DNA of 64,000 nt. Source: VRUE01 sp963727465. GTDB taxonomy: Bacteria > Actinomycetota > Thermoleophilia > Solirubrobacterales > 70-9. Below, one piece after another: positions 43,011-53,393 of the stretch. The translations under genes and the position numbers were made by a program. The stretch lies in the NCBI GenBank assembly GCA_963727465.1, contig CAVSGL010000020.1:1-64000 (forward strand), written 5' to 3'. Positions within the stretch are counted from its first letter, which is position 1; each line of letters begins with the position of its first letter. The notes under the pieces were generated by a model. That model made no database searches, had not been told where the DNA came from, and worked only from the letters and a program-made list of their open reading frames with translations.

Positions 43011-44198
43011 GTGGCAACCGCCAGTCGCCGTCGTTTCCCCGCGCTGCTCTCGCGCCGCAACGGGGTGGGCGCGGAGGACGCGATCCATGCTCCCGTGCGG
43101 CTCGGGCGGCGCACCAAGGACCTGGTCAAGCGCCTGCGGCCGGGCGAGGTCGCAGTCGTCGATCACGTCAACGTCGACCGGATCGCCGCCGAGGAGCTGA
43201 TCGCAACCGGCGTCCGCGCGGTGCTCAATGCCTCGCCGTCGAGCGATGGCCGATACCCGAACGCCGGCCCGCTGCTGCTCGTCAACTCCGACGTGACGCT
43301 GATCGACATCGAAGGCGCCGACCCCTTCGAGTTGCTCGACGACGGCGATGAGGTGACGATCGCGGGGGGCGCGGTCAGCCGCGGCGGGCGCGAGCTGATG
43401 CGCGGCCACGTGCTCGATGTCGAGGAGCTGGAGCGGCGGCTCGCCGAGCAGAGCGCCCGGGTGGACCGGGCGCTGGCCGAGTTCGCCGAGAACACGGTCG
43501 CCCACGTGCGCCAGGAGACCGACCTGCTGACCGGCGCGGTCGAGCTGCCGCCGACGAGGACGGTGTTCCGCGACCGCCACGTGCTGATCGTCGTCCGCGG
43601 CGAGGGCCACCGCAGCGACCTGAAGGCGCTCAACGCCTACATCCGCGACGTGCGGCCGCTGGTCGTCGCTGTGGACGGCGGCGCCGACGGCTGCCTCGAG
43701 GCGGGCCTCAGGCCCGACGTGATCCTCGGCGACATGGACTCGGCCGGTGACGCCGCGCTGCGCTGCGGCGCCGAGCTGATCGTCCACGCCTACCCGGACG
43801 GCCGCGCGCCCGGTCGCGAGCGACTGATCGAACTGGGGCTCATGCACACCGTCGTCCCGGCAGCCGGCACCAGCGAGGACGTGGCGATGCTGATGGCCTA
43901 CGAGAAGGGGGCGGACCTGATCGTCAGCGTCGGCGCCCACTTCAACCTGATCGAGTTCCTCGACCGCAACCGCGCCGGCATGTCCTCGACCTTCCTCACG
44001 CGTCTGCGGATCGGCGAGAGGCTGGTCGACGCGAAGGGCGTCAGCCGGCTCTACAAACCGCCCTCGACCTTCGCTCCGGCGGTGCTCTTCTTCGCCGTCT
44101 TCGCGGTCCTGCTGGCGATCGTCGTGATCACCTCGCCGGCGCTCAACGACGTCTTCGAACTGCTCTGGTTGAAGGTCAAGATCTGGCTCGGGCTGTAG
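43011..44198 (+). CDS. steA: SteA-like cytokinetic ring protein
   Basis: A 395-residue protein. The central part resembles thiamin pyrophosphokinase (VVAVDGGADGCLEAGLRPDVILGDMDS) and a C-terminal hydrophobic helix (residues about 360-380) anchors it. This is the architecture of SteA, which with SteB localises to the division site in Corynebacterium. The following gene is SteB-like, as in Rv1697-Rv1698. The kinase activity itself is not established for SteA. Confidence 0.9.
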   Translation: MATASRRRFPALLSRRNGVGAEDAIHAPVRLGRRTKDLVKRLRPGEVAVVDHVNVDRIAAEELIATGVRAVLNASPSSDGRYPNAGPLLLVNSDVTLIDIEGADPFELLDDGDEVTIAGGAVSRGGRELMRGHVLDVEELERRLAEQSARVDRALAEFAENTVAHVRQETDLLTGAVELPPTRTVFRDRHVLIVVRGEGHRSDLKALNAYIRDVRPLVVAVDGGADGCLEAGLRPDVILGDMDSAGDAALRCGAELIVHAYPDGRAPGRERLIELGLMHTVVPAAGTSEDVAMLMAYEKGADLIVSVGAHFNLIEFLDRNRAGMSSTFLTRLRIGERLVDAKGVSRLYKPPSTFAPAVLFFAVFAVLLAIVVITSPALNDVFELLWLKVKIWLGL

Positions 44199-44218
44199 TG
44201 GGCGGCGCGGCGACCGTC

Positions 44219-44224
44219 TAGCCT
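44219..44224 (+). promoter_or_regulatory. TANNNT -10 hexamer for steB
   Basis: TAGCCT, 10 nt before ATG at 44235. Confidence 0.45.
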
Positions 44225-44234
44225 TCCCGGGCCG

Positions 44235-45101
44235 ATGGGTTACAGCGCGCGCTACCACGCCACGTCGCTGATCGCGGTCTTCCTCGCGCTCGCGATCGGC
44301 ATCCTGATCGGCGCCGAGTTCGGCGGCGACACGCTCTCCAGCACGCGCAAGAACCTCGAGCACAGCCTCACCGGCAACCTCCAGGACGCGCGTCAGCGGG
44401 CCGACGACCTCAGCACCGAACTGGGCCGCGCCAACGAGTTCTCCAGCCGCGTCTATCCGGCGCTCGTCCGCGACCGCCTGCACGGCCGGCGCATCGGCCT
44501 GATCGCCTTCGGCGACCTGCCGGGCGACGTCTACGGCGCGATCGAGGCGGCGCTGGCGCCGGCCGGCGGGCATCTGGTCGGCGTCGGGGTCGTGCGCGAG
44601 CCGATCGACACCCGCGGCCTCGCCGGCGACCTCGCCAAGACGCGTTTCGCCCGGCTCGCGCGCGAACCCGACGCGCAGACCGCGCTCGGGGCCGGGCTCG
44701 GCCGCCAGCTCGTCCGCGGCGGCACGCTGGTCGAGCTCGTCCGCGGCCACCTGTTCTCGCGCGCCAGCGGCAACCTCGGCGCGCTCGACGCGGTGATCGT
44801 CGTCCGCGACCAGCCGCAGGACATGGGCCCGCAGCAGCGCGCGGTCGCCGGGCGGATCGAGTCCGGGCTGGCGGCCGGCATCACCGGCACGCGCGCGCCC
44901 GCGGTCGGGGTCGAGAGCACCCGCACCGAACCGTCCTCGGTCTCCTTCTTCGCCGGCAACGACCTCTCCAGCGTCGACGACATCGATCTCGTCGCCGGCC
45001 GGCTGGCGACGGTCTTCGCCCTGCTCGGCGCCGAGGGCAGCTTCGGCATCAAGGGCAGCGCCGACCGCCTGCTGCCCGACCTGCTCGCCCCGCACGAATG
45101 A
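44235..45101 (+). CDS. steB: SteB/MctB-like envelope protein (copper transporter family)
   Basis: A 288-residue protein. A short cytoplasmic start (GYSARYHATSLIAVFLALAIGILIGAEF, transmembrane near 10-30) is followed by a coiled coil (SSTRKNLEHSLTGNLQDARQ) and an extracytoplasmic domain. It matches the Rv1698 family, described both as a copper-handling outer-membrane-associated protein (MctB) and as SteB, the partner of SteA. Its stop overlaps the start of the GT4-like gene. Confidence 0.87.
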   Translation: MGYSARYHATSLIAVFLALAIGILIGAEFGGDTLSSTRKNLEHSLTGNLQDARQRADDLSTELGRANEFSSRVYPALVRDRLHGRRIGLIAFGDLPGDVYGAIEAALAPAGGHLVGVGVVREPIDTRGLAGDLAKTRFARLAREPDAQTALGAGLGRQLVRGGTLVELVRGHLFSRASGNLGALDAVIVVRDQPQDMGPQQRAVAGRIESGLAAGITGTRAPAVGVESTRTEPSSVSFFAGNDLSSVDDIDLVAGRLATVFALLGAEGSFGIKGSADRLLPDLLAPHE

Positions 45102-45931
45102 CCTGGATCGGCTTCCCGGTCGGCGATCGCGGTCGCGCTGCTGGTCGTCCCGGCCGGCGTGCGCGGGCTGCTCGACGCGGGGCTCGTGCGCGAGAACTAC
45201 CGCGGCGCCCGCCTCGCCTTTCCGCTCGGCGCCGTGCTGGCGACCGCCTCGCTGGTGGCGCTGGCGCCGCTCGCCTTCCTCGACGACCGCGGCAGCCTGG
45301 AACTGCTCGACCCCGAGCTGCGGCGCTGGCTGCCCTACGTGATCGGCGTCGCCTTTCTCGGCTTCCTCGACGACTCGCTCGGCCAGGGACAGGCGGCGGG
45401 TACGCCGCGCGGCTGGCGCGGTCACGCCCGGGCGCTGCGCGAGGGGCGGCTCTCGACCGGCGCGATCAAGGCGATCGGCGCGCTGGCGCTGGCCGCCTAC
45501 GTCGTCTCCGGCCGCGGGCTGGAATCGTGGCGCTACCTGGCCGACGTCGCCCTGCTGATCCTCGCCACCAACGCCTTCAACCTGCTCGACCTGCGGCCGG
45601 GGCGGGCGGAGAAGGGACTGGCGTTGCTCGGGCTCGGCCTCTGCGTCGGCGCCTGGACCCTCGCGCCGCTCGACCTGCTCGGGATCTTCGCCGGGCCGGT
45701 GCTGGTCGGCGCCGCCTTCACCCTGCGCGAGCGGGCGATGCTCGGCGACACCGGCTCCAACCTGCTCGGCGCGATCGGCGGCGTCTGGCTGCTGACGACG
45801 CTGGGCGGGACCGGGCGGCTGATCGCCCTCGCGGCGGTGGCGGCGCTGACCGTTTTCGGCGAGTTGCGATCTCTTTCCGCGACGATCGATTCGGTTCCGC
45901 CCCTGCGCTGGCTAGACTCGCTCGGCAGAGA

Positions 45932-45935
<4 letters not shown>
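45098..45935 (+). pseudogene. MraY/WecA-like glycosyltransferase family 4 membrane protein, apparent frameshift near its start
   Basis: ATG at 45098 overlaps the steB stop (ATGA) and encodes MTWIGFPV. One extra G near 45122 then shifts the frame, and the first helix continues one base over as AIAVALLVVPAGVRGLLDAG. From there about 270 residues with eight or more helices carry the family hallmarks FLGFLDDSLGQG (catalytic Asp pair), ATNAFNLLDLRPGRA and LGDTGSNLLGAIGG. It would transfer a sugar phosphate to a polyprenyl carrier. GTG at 45159 could start a shorter form. It may be a sequencing error. Confidence 0.8.
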
Positions 45936-47602
<1,667 letters not shown>

Positions 47603-47607
47603 CGGGT

Positions 47608-47613
47608 TAGCCT
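47608..47613 (+). promoter_or_regulatory. TANNNT -10 hexamer for the M20 peptidase gene
   Basis: TAGCCT, 8 nt before GTG at 47622. Confidence 0.5.
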
Positions 47614-47621
47614 GTCCCGCC

Positions 47622-48731
47622 GTGGACCGGTTGCACGAGACCTTCGTCAGGTTGTGCGAGATCCGCAGCCCGACCGGAGAGGAGCGCGAGGTCGCCGACA
47701 CGATCCTCGCCGAGCTGCGGGCGCTTGGGCTGGAAGCGGAAGAGGACGACGCCGCCGAGGCCGCCGAAGCGGGCGCCGGCAACATCCTCGCGCGGCTGCC
47801 GGGACGCTCCGACCGCTGGCTGACCTTCTGCGCCCACATCGACACCGTCCCGCACAGGGGCCAGATCGAGGTTTTGGACGACGAAGGCGTCTTCCGCAGC
47901 GCCGGCGAGACGATCCTCGGCGCCGACAACAAGGCCGCGGTCGCGGTCTTCATGGAGCTTGTCGCGCGGCACGCCGAGGACCCGCCGCCGGTCGGGATCG
48001 AGCTGCTGCTGACCGTCGCCGAGGAGCAGGGCCTGCGCGGGGCGAAAGCGTTCGACACCGGCGCCCTGCGCTCGGACTGCGGCTTCGTCCTCGACCACGC
48101 CGGCCCGGTCGGCGAGGTGATCGTCGCGACCCCGACCCAGCAGCAGATCCGCGCCGACTTCGCCGGGGCCGAGGCGCACGCCGGGATCGAACCCGACGAC
48201 GGCAACAGCGCGATCGCCGCCGCCGCGGCCGCGATCGCCCGCATGGAGCTGGGACGGCTCGACGAGGAGACGACGGCGAACGTCGGCACGATCGCCGGCG
48301 GCACCTCGGGCAACGTCGTGCCCGGGCACTGCGACATCCTCGCCGAGACGCGCAGCCTCGGCGCCGACCGCGCCGCCGCCGTGGCGGGCGAGATCACCGA
48401 GGCCTGCGCCTGGGGCGCGAGCGAGCACGGCTGCGACGTCGACGTGCGGGTCGAAGAGCTCTTCCGCGGCTACGAGATCCCCAGCGACTCGAAGGCGCTC
48501 GGCCTGGCGGAGGCCGGCCTGCGCAGGGCTGGCCACGAGCCGGTCCGCACGAAGATCGGCGGCGGCAGCGACGTCAACGCGCTGCGCCTCAACGGCTTCG
48601 AGTGCGTGCTGCTGGCCAACGGCCCGCGCGACGTCCACACCGCGAACGAGCGCGTCGCCGCCGCCGACCTCGACGCGATGCTCGCCGTCTGCGAGGCGAT
48701 CGTCGCCGAGGCGGGCGCCGAGGCCGGGTGA
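47622..48731 (+). CDS. M20 family (peptidase T-like) metallopeptidase
   Basis: A 369-residue zinc peptidase. SPTGEER near residue 16, metal-binding HIDTVP near 73, GADNKAAVA with the bridging Asp near 105, the catalytic Glu pair in TVAEEQGLRG near 134, the dimerisation domain (AEAHAGIEPDDGNSA), and IGGGSDVNAL near the end. It probably hydrolyses di- or tripeptides. It is cotranscribed with the DUF3866 gene. Confidence 0.9.
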   Translation: MDRLHETFVRLCEIRSPTGEEREVADTILAELRALGLEAEEDDAAEAAEAGAGNILARLPGRSDRWLTFCAHIDTVPHRGQIEVLDDEGVFRSAGETILGADNKAAVAVFMELVARHAEDPPPVGIELLLTVAEEQGLRGAKAFDTGALRSDCGFVLDHAGPVGEVIVATPTQQQIRADFAGAEAHAGIEPDDGNSAIAAAAAAIARMELGRLDEETTANVGTIAGGTSGNVVPGHCDILAETRSLGADRAAAVAGEITEACAWGASEHGCDVDVRVEELFRGYEIPSDSKALGLAEAGLRRAGHEPVRTKIGGGSDVNALRLNGFECVLLANGPRDVHTANERVAAADLDAMLAVCEAIVAEAGAEAG

Positions 48732-49732
48732 GCGGCCGGCTGAAGCTGCGCCGCGCCGTCGTCGTCGAGGAGCGGCCGCTGACGGTCGAGATCGACGGCG
48801 AATGCCGCCCCGCCTGGGCTGACGAGGCGCTGCTGGGGGAGATGCGCGTCGGCGACGAGGTCGTCGTCAACGTCGCCGCGCTCGACCTCGGGCTCGGCTC
48901 GGGCGGCTTCGACGTCGTCCACGTCAACCTCACGCGCGGCCTTGCGGCAAACGCCGCGGGCGACGAGCACGTGATCAAGCTCAACTACACCTCGCTCCAA
49001 CACCCGGTCGAGCCGGTCGAGAGCAGCGAGGGGAAGGCGCGATCGATGCCGGTGCTGGTCCTGCCGCTGCACGGGCACCTGGCGCCGGCCGCCTGGGCCG
49101 CCGACCAGGCCGCGCCCGGGCTGAAGCTCGGCTACGTGCAGACCGCGGGCGGCGCCCTGCCGGGCGCGCTGAGCCGCGACGTGGCGCAGCTTCGCGAGCG
49201 CGGGCTGCTCTGCGGCCACGTCACCGCGGCGCCAGCCTACGGCGGCGAGCACGAGGCGCTGAGCGTCGCCGGCGCTCTCGATGCGGCCGCGAACGGGCTT
49301 GGCTGGGATGCCGCCGTGGTCGGTCCGGGGCCCGGGATCATCGGCTCCGACACGCGCCTCGGTCACGGCGGCATGGCGGCGCTCGACAACGCCCACGCGG
49401 CGCTCGCGCTCGGCCTGCCGACGCTGCTCTCGCCGCGCCTCTCCGAGGCCGACCCGCGCGAGCGCCACCGCGGGGTGAGCCACCACACGCTGACCGTGCT
49501 CGAGCTCTTGCTCGCCGGGGTGGAGGTGGTGCTGCCCGGGGGTCACCGCGAGCTCGCCTCACGGCTGGCCGCGACCGGCGCCGAGCACGAGATCCGCGAG
49601 GCACCGGCCGATCTCGACGGTTACGCCGCCTCCGGCCTGCCGGCGCGCACGATGGGGCGCGGCATCGCCGAGGACCCGCTCTTCTTCGCCGCGCCGCTCG
49701 CCGCGGGCGGCGCCTTGCGCCGCGAGGAATGA
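48728..49732 (+). CDS. DUF3866 family protein
   Basis: A 334-residue protein, GTG start overlapping the peptidase stop. Family-type blocks include HVIKLNYTSLQHPVEPVE, VLVLPLHGHLAPAAWA, TAGGALPGALSRDV, GPGIIGSDTRLGHGG and RHRGVSHHTLTVLELLL. Conserved Gly and His residues hint at a small-molecule-binding or hydrolytic fold, but no function is established. It is commonly linked to xerD and pyrG in actinobacteria. Confidence 0.85.
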   Translation: MSGRLKLRRAVVVEERPLTVEIDGECRPAWADEALLGEMRVGDEVVVNVAALDLGLGSGGFDVVHVNLTRGLAANAAGDEHVIKLNYTSLQHPVEPVESSEGKARSMPVLVLPLHGHLAPAAWAADQAAPGLKLGYVQTAGGALPGALSRDVAQLRERGLLCGHVTAAPAYGGEHEALSVAGALDAAANGLGWDAAVVGPGPGIIGSDTRLGHGGMAALDNAHAALALGLPTLLSPRLSEADPRERHRGVSHHTLTVLELLLAGVEVVLPGGHRELASRLAATGAEHEIREAPADLDGYAASGLPARTMGRGIAEDPLFFAAPLAAGGALRREE

Positions 49733-49757
49733 GGCCGGCGCGGGAGAACGGTCCCGC

Positions 49758-50705
49758 ATGGCAGTCGCACTCGAGTCGCCGCCGGAGGTCGATGCCCGCT
49801 TCGAGGGCCTGGTCCTCGATTTCCTCTCCTACCTGGAGCTGGAGCGAGGGCTCTCGCGCAACACGCTCAACGCCTACCGCACCGACCTGCTCCAGTACGG
49901 CGAGTTCCTCGGCGAGCACGAGCTCGACGCGCTCGACGCCCGGCCCGCCGACATCGGCGACTTCCTCGCCGACCTGGCGACCGGCAACGGGCGGCCCGCC
50001 TGCTCGGCCTCGACGGTGCATCGCAAGACCGCCTGCCTGCGTTCCTTCTACAAGCACCTGCGCCGCGACGAGCTGATCGGCGACGACCCGACCGCGGCGC
50101 TGAGCGCGCCGCGCCGGGCGAAGAAGCTGCCCCAGGTTCTCAACTACGCCGAGGTGCAGCAGTTGCTGGCGGCGCCGCGCGGCAGCGAGCCAACGGTCCT
50201 GCGCGACCGGGCGCTGCTGGAGACGATGTACGCCTGCGGCCTGCGCGCCTCGGAGACGATCGGGCTGGAGATGACCGACATCGACCTCGAGGAGGGGCTG
50301 CTGCGGGCGCGCGGCAAGGGCTCGAAGGAGCGGATCGTGCCGCTCGGCCGCAAGGCGATCGCGGCGATCGCCGCCTACCTGCGCGGCGGCCGGCCGAAGC
50401 TGGTCCCGCCCGAGCGCCACGAGGCGCGCCTCTTCGTCAACTTCCGCGGCGGCCCGCTCAGCCGCCAGGGCCTCTACAAGATCGTCCAGCGCCACGCCCG
50501 CGAGGCGGGCCTCTCGGGCCGGATGAGCCCGCACACGCTGCGCCACAGCTTCGCCACCCACCTGCTCTCCGGCGGCTGCGATCTGCGCGCCGTGCAGGAG
50601 ATGCTCGGCCACGCCGACATCGCGACGACGCAGATGTACACGCACCTCTCGGGCGAGCGCCTCAAAGAGGTCTATTTCGAGGCGCATCCGCGGGCAACCG
50701 ACTGA
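49758..50705 (+). CDS. xerD: tyrosine recombinase XerD
   Basis: A 315-residue recombinase resolving chromosome dimers at dif with XerC. The N-terminal SAM-like DNA-binding domain is at 15-110 (FLSYLELERGLSRNTLNAYRTDL). The catalytic domain has Arg in ACGLRASE near 160, HTLRHSFATHLL near 259, GHADIATTQMYTHLS with His and the nucleophile Tyr near 285-295. Full length; no xerC is adjacent. Confidence 0.93.
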   Translation: MAVALESPPEVDARFEGLVLDFLSYLELERGLSRNTLNAYRTDLLQYGEFLGEHELDALDARPADIGDFLADLATGNGRPACSASTVHRKTACLRSFYKHLRRDELIGDDPTAALSAPRRAKKLPQVLNYAEVQQLLAAPRGSEPTVLRDRALLETMYACGLRASETIGLEMTDIDLEEGLLRARGKGSKERIVPLGRKAIAAIAAYLRGGRPKLVPPERHEARLFVNFRGGPLSRQGLYKIVQRHAREAGLSGRMSPHTLRHSFATHLLSGGCDLRAVQEMLGHADIATTQMYTHLSGERLKEVYFEAHPRATD

Positions 50706-50706
50706 G

Positions 50707-50751
50707 CGCGGTCGAGGTTTTGATCGCATAGCGGCGAAAACCTCGACCGCG
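50707..50751. terminator. perfect hairpin between xerD and mutM
   Basis: A 15-bp perfect stem: left arm 50707-50721, right arm 50737-50751 (CGCGGTCGAGGTTTT and its complement), 15-nt loop. The left arm ends in T4 and the right arm begins with A4, so it lacks a T-tract after the stem. It ends 6 nt before a TAGAAC element and 18 nt before mutM, in the same place relative to a promoter as the hairpin before aroC. Confidence 0.6.
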
Positions 50752-50769
50752 GTGGGGTAGAACTCTGGG

Positions 50770-51639
50770 ATGCCCGAGCTGCCCGAGGTCGAGACCGTCT
50801 GCCGGCAGCTCGAGCCGGAGCTCGAAGGCCGGCGGATCGAGCGGCTGGAGGTCGACGATCCCCGCTGGTGCAGGCCGATGGCGCCTGCCGAGCTCGAGGC
50901 GGCTGTCGCCGGGAGGACGATCGAGCGGCTCGGCCGCCGCGGCAAGTACCTGCTGCTGGGGCTCGACGGCGGCCAGACGCTGATCATGCACCTGCGCATG
51001 ACCGGCAACCTCGTCCTGGTCGAGGACGACGAGAATCCTCGCCACCTGCGCGCCCGCTTCCTGCTCGACGACGGGCGCGAGCTCTGGTTCACCGACCCGC
51101 GCCGCTTCGGCGAGGCGCTGCTGCTCGACGACGCGCAGCTCGACGCGCACTTCGCGCCGCGGCTCGGGGTCGAGCCGCTCTCCGACGAGTTCACGCCCGA
51201 GCTGCTGGGCGAGATCGCGGCCGGGCGCACGGCGCCGCTCAAGTCCTTCCTGCTCGCCCAGAAGGGGGTTGCGGGGGTGGGCAACATCTACGCCGACGAG
51301 GCGCTCTTCCGAGCGCGGCTGCACCCGCTCTCCCCGGCCGGCTCGATGAAGCCCGAGCACCTGGAGGCGCTGCGCGACGCCGTCGTCGCCGCGCTCGAGG
51401 CCGGCATCGACGGCGGCGGCGCCTCGATCGACGACTACCGCGACGGTCGCGGCGAGAAGGGCCGGATGCAGGACGAGTTCCTCGTCCACACGCGCGAGGG
51501 CGAGCCCTGCCCGCGCTGCGAGGGCACGGTCGAGCGGATCGTCGTCTCCGGGCGCTCGACCTACTTCTGCCCGGCCTGCCAGGTGCGCCTGCGCCGCAGG
51601 CCGCGGCGGCGGCGCCGTCCGGCGCGTCGTTCACCTTAG
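50770..51639 (+). CDS. mutM: formamidopyrimidine-DNA glycosylase (Fpg)
   Basis: A 289-residue base-excision enzyme removing 8-oxoguanine. Catalytic Pro2-Glu3 in MPELPEVETV, Lys in GRRGKYLLLGL near 59, the H2TH helix region (QKGVAGVGNIYADEALF), and a C-terminal zinc finger with CPRC and CPAC. The last residues are an unusually basic tail (RRRPRRRRRPARRSP). It heads mutM-recO-dgt-dnaG. Confidence 0.95.
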   Translation: MPELPEVETVCRQLEPELEGRRIERLEVDDPRWCRPMAPAELEAAVAGRTIERLGRRGKYLLLGLDGGQTLIMHLRMTGNLVLVEDDENPRHLRARFLLDDGRELWFTDPRRFGEALLLDDAQLDAHFAPRLGVEPLSDEFTPELLGEIAAGRTAPLKSFLLAQKGVAGVGNIYADEALFRARLHPLSPAGSMKPEHLEALRDAVVAALEAGIDGGGASIDDYRDGRGEKGRMQDEFLVHTREGEPCPRCEGTVERIVVSGRSTYFCPACQVRLRRRPRRRRRPARRSP

Positions 51640-51646
51640 ATCGGTT

Positions 51647-52372
51647 ATGGCCGGCAAGACGCTGAAGACGGAGGCGGTCGTCCTGCGCGGCATCCGCTAC
51701 GGCGAGGCCGACCGGATCCTCCACCTGTACACGGCCAAGCGGGGACGCGTGGGGGCGATCGCGAAGGGGGTGCGGCGGACCAAGTCCCGCTTCGGCGGCC
51801 GCCTGGAGCCGTTCTTCCGGCTCGACCTGCTGCTGCACGAAGGCCGTGGCGAGCTGCTCACGGTGACCCAGGTCTCGACCGTCGCCGGCTACCCGCGCCT
51901 GCGTGCTTCGGGCGCGGCGCTGACCGCAGGCGCGCGCGCCTGCGACGCGGTGCTGCGCCTGCTCGACTCGGCCGAGCCCAACCCACCCGCCTACAACCTG
52001 CTCTGCCGCTACCTGGGGCTGCTCGACGACCCGGCGGCGCCGGACGCCGCATCGCTGCCCACGGCGCTCTCCTTTCGTCTCAAGCTGGCGCTCGCCGCCG
52101 GCTTCTCGCCGGAGCTCGGCTCCTGCGCGCGCTGCGGCGAGGCCGAGCACCTGGTCGGCTTCTCCGGCGCCGCCGGCGGGGTCGTCTGCGCGAGCTGCGA
52201 AGCGGGCGCCTTCCCGCTGTCGGAGGGGGCGCACCGCTTCATGGTCGAGGCGATCGCGCGGCCGCTGGCCGAGGCCCCGGAGGCCGGCGAGCGCGAGCTG
52301 CGCCAGGCCGAACGAGCCATAGGGGAAACCCTGGAGCACCACGCGCACGTGCAGCTGCGATCCGCGGCGTAG
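51647..52372 (+). CDS. recO: DNA repair protein RecO
   Basis: A 241-residue protein. The N-terminal OB-fold begins TEAVVLRGIRYGEADRIL and includes KGVRRTKSRFGGRLEPF. The C-terminal helical domain carries a CxxC (CARCG) and CASC zinc site. It loads RecA through RecFOR. The TAG stop forms the first three bases of the TAGGAT hexamer before dgt. Confidence 0.92.
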   Translation: MAGKTLKTEAVVLRGIRYGEADRILHLYTAKRGRVGAIAKGVRRTKSRFGGRLEPFFRLDLLLHEGRGELLTVTQVSTVAGYPRLRASGAALTAGARACDAVLRLLDSAEPNPPAYNLLCRYLGLLDDPAAPDAASLPTALSFRLKLALAAGFSPELGSCARCGEAEHLVGFSGAAGGVVCASCEAGAFPLSEGAHRFMVEAIARPLAEAPEAGERELRQAERAIGETLEHHAHVQLRSAA

Positions 52373-52375
52373 GAT
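52370..52375 (+). promoter_or_regulatory. TANNNT -10 hexamer before dgt, overlapping the recO stop
   Basis: TAGGAT, 7 nt before GTG at 52383. The spacing favours 52383 over GTG at 52377 as the start. Confidence 0.45.
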
Positions 52376-52382
52376 CGTGGCC

Positions 52383-53393
52383 GTGCAGGCCACGGCGACT
52401 TTCGAGGACCGGGTTAGAGCCTGGGAGGCCGAGTTCCTCTCCGACCTCGGCACCCCGTCCTACCCCGCGCGGCGCCGGGTCGAGGAGCCCGACAGCCCGC
52501 TGCGCACGCCTTTTCAGCGCGACCGCGACCGGATCGTCCACTCGAAGGCCTTCCGGCGGCTGAAGCACAAGACGCAGGTCTTCATCGCGCCGGAGGGCGA
52601 CCATTACCGCACGCGGCTGACCCACACGCTGGAGGCCTGCGGGATCGCCCGCACGGTCGCCCGCGCGCTGGGGCTGAACGAGGACCTGACCGAGGCGATC
52701 GGGCTCGGCCACGACCTCGGCCACCCGCCCTTCGGCCACACCGGCGAGGAGGCGCTCGACGCGGCGCTGCGCGAGCGCTGCGGCCGCGGCTTCCGCCACA
52801 ACGAGCACTCGCTGCGGGTCGTCGACGTGCTCGAGCGCGAGGGCAACGGCCTCAACCTGACCGAGCAGGTGCGCGACGGGATCCTCAACCACACCGGCTC
52901 CGACCGGCCGGCGACGTTGGAGGGGCGAATCGTCAAGCTGGTCGACCGCGTCGCCTACATCAACCACGACATCGACGACGCGCTGCGGGCCGGGATCCTG
53001 CTGCCCGACGATCTGCCGGCGGCGGAGATCGAGCTGCTCGGACCGACCGGATCGGCGCGGATCGACACGCTCGTGCGCGACATCGTCGAGCGCTCGAACG
53101 AGGCCGGCGACATCGCCCAGAGCGAGGAGGTCGGCGGGGCGATGCTGCGCCTGCGCAAGTTCATGTTCGGGAGGGTCTACCTGGGCGAAGCGGCGCGCAG
53201 CGAGCACGAGCGGGCGCAGCGCGCCGTCCGCGGCCTCTTCGCCCACCACATCGAGCACCCCGACGAGGTGCCCGAGGGCGAGCCGGGGGCGGACGACTGC
53301 CAGCGCGTCGCCGACTACCTGGCGGGCATGACCGACCGCTTCTGCATCGCCCGCTTCGCCGAGCTCACCGTCCCCGAGGCGGCGAAGTTCTGA
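52383..53393 (+). CDS. dgt: dGTP triphosphohydrolase-like HD protein
   Basis: A 336-residue HD-domain enzyme (338 if started at 52377). RTPFQRDRDRIVHSKAFRRL near 41-60, TRLTHTLE with the first His, and GLGHDLGHPPFGHTGEEAL near 105-123 with the HD pair. YINHDIDDALRAG follows. It hydrolyses dNTPs to nucleosides plus triphosphate. It is immediately upstream of dnaG, a common actinobacterial order. Confidence 0.93.
   Translation: MQATATFEDRVRAWEAEFLSDLGTPSYPARRRVEEPDSPLRTPFQRDRDRIVHSKAFRRLKHKTQVFIAPEGDHYRTRLTHTLEACGIARTVARALGLNEDLTEAIGLGHDLGHPPFGHTGEEALDAALRERCGRGFRHNEHSLRVVDVLEREGNGLNLTEQVRDGILNHTGSDRPATLEGRIVKLVDRVAYINHDIDDALRAGILLPDDLPAAEIELLGPTGSARIDTLVRDIVERSNEAGDIAQSEEVGGAMLRLRKFMFGRVYLGEAARSEHERAQRAVRGLFAHHIEHPDEVPEGEPGADDCQRVADYLAGMTDRFCIARFAELTVPEAAKF

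Noticed and set aside
42669..45425. 918-codon minus-strand frame across recN-steA-steB
   Set aside because: Antisense to three well-supported genes, no recognisable motif, composition typical of a shadow frame.
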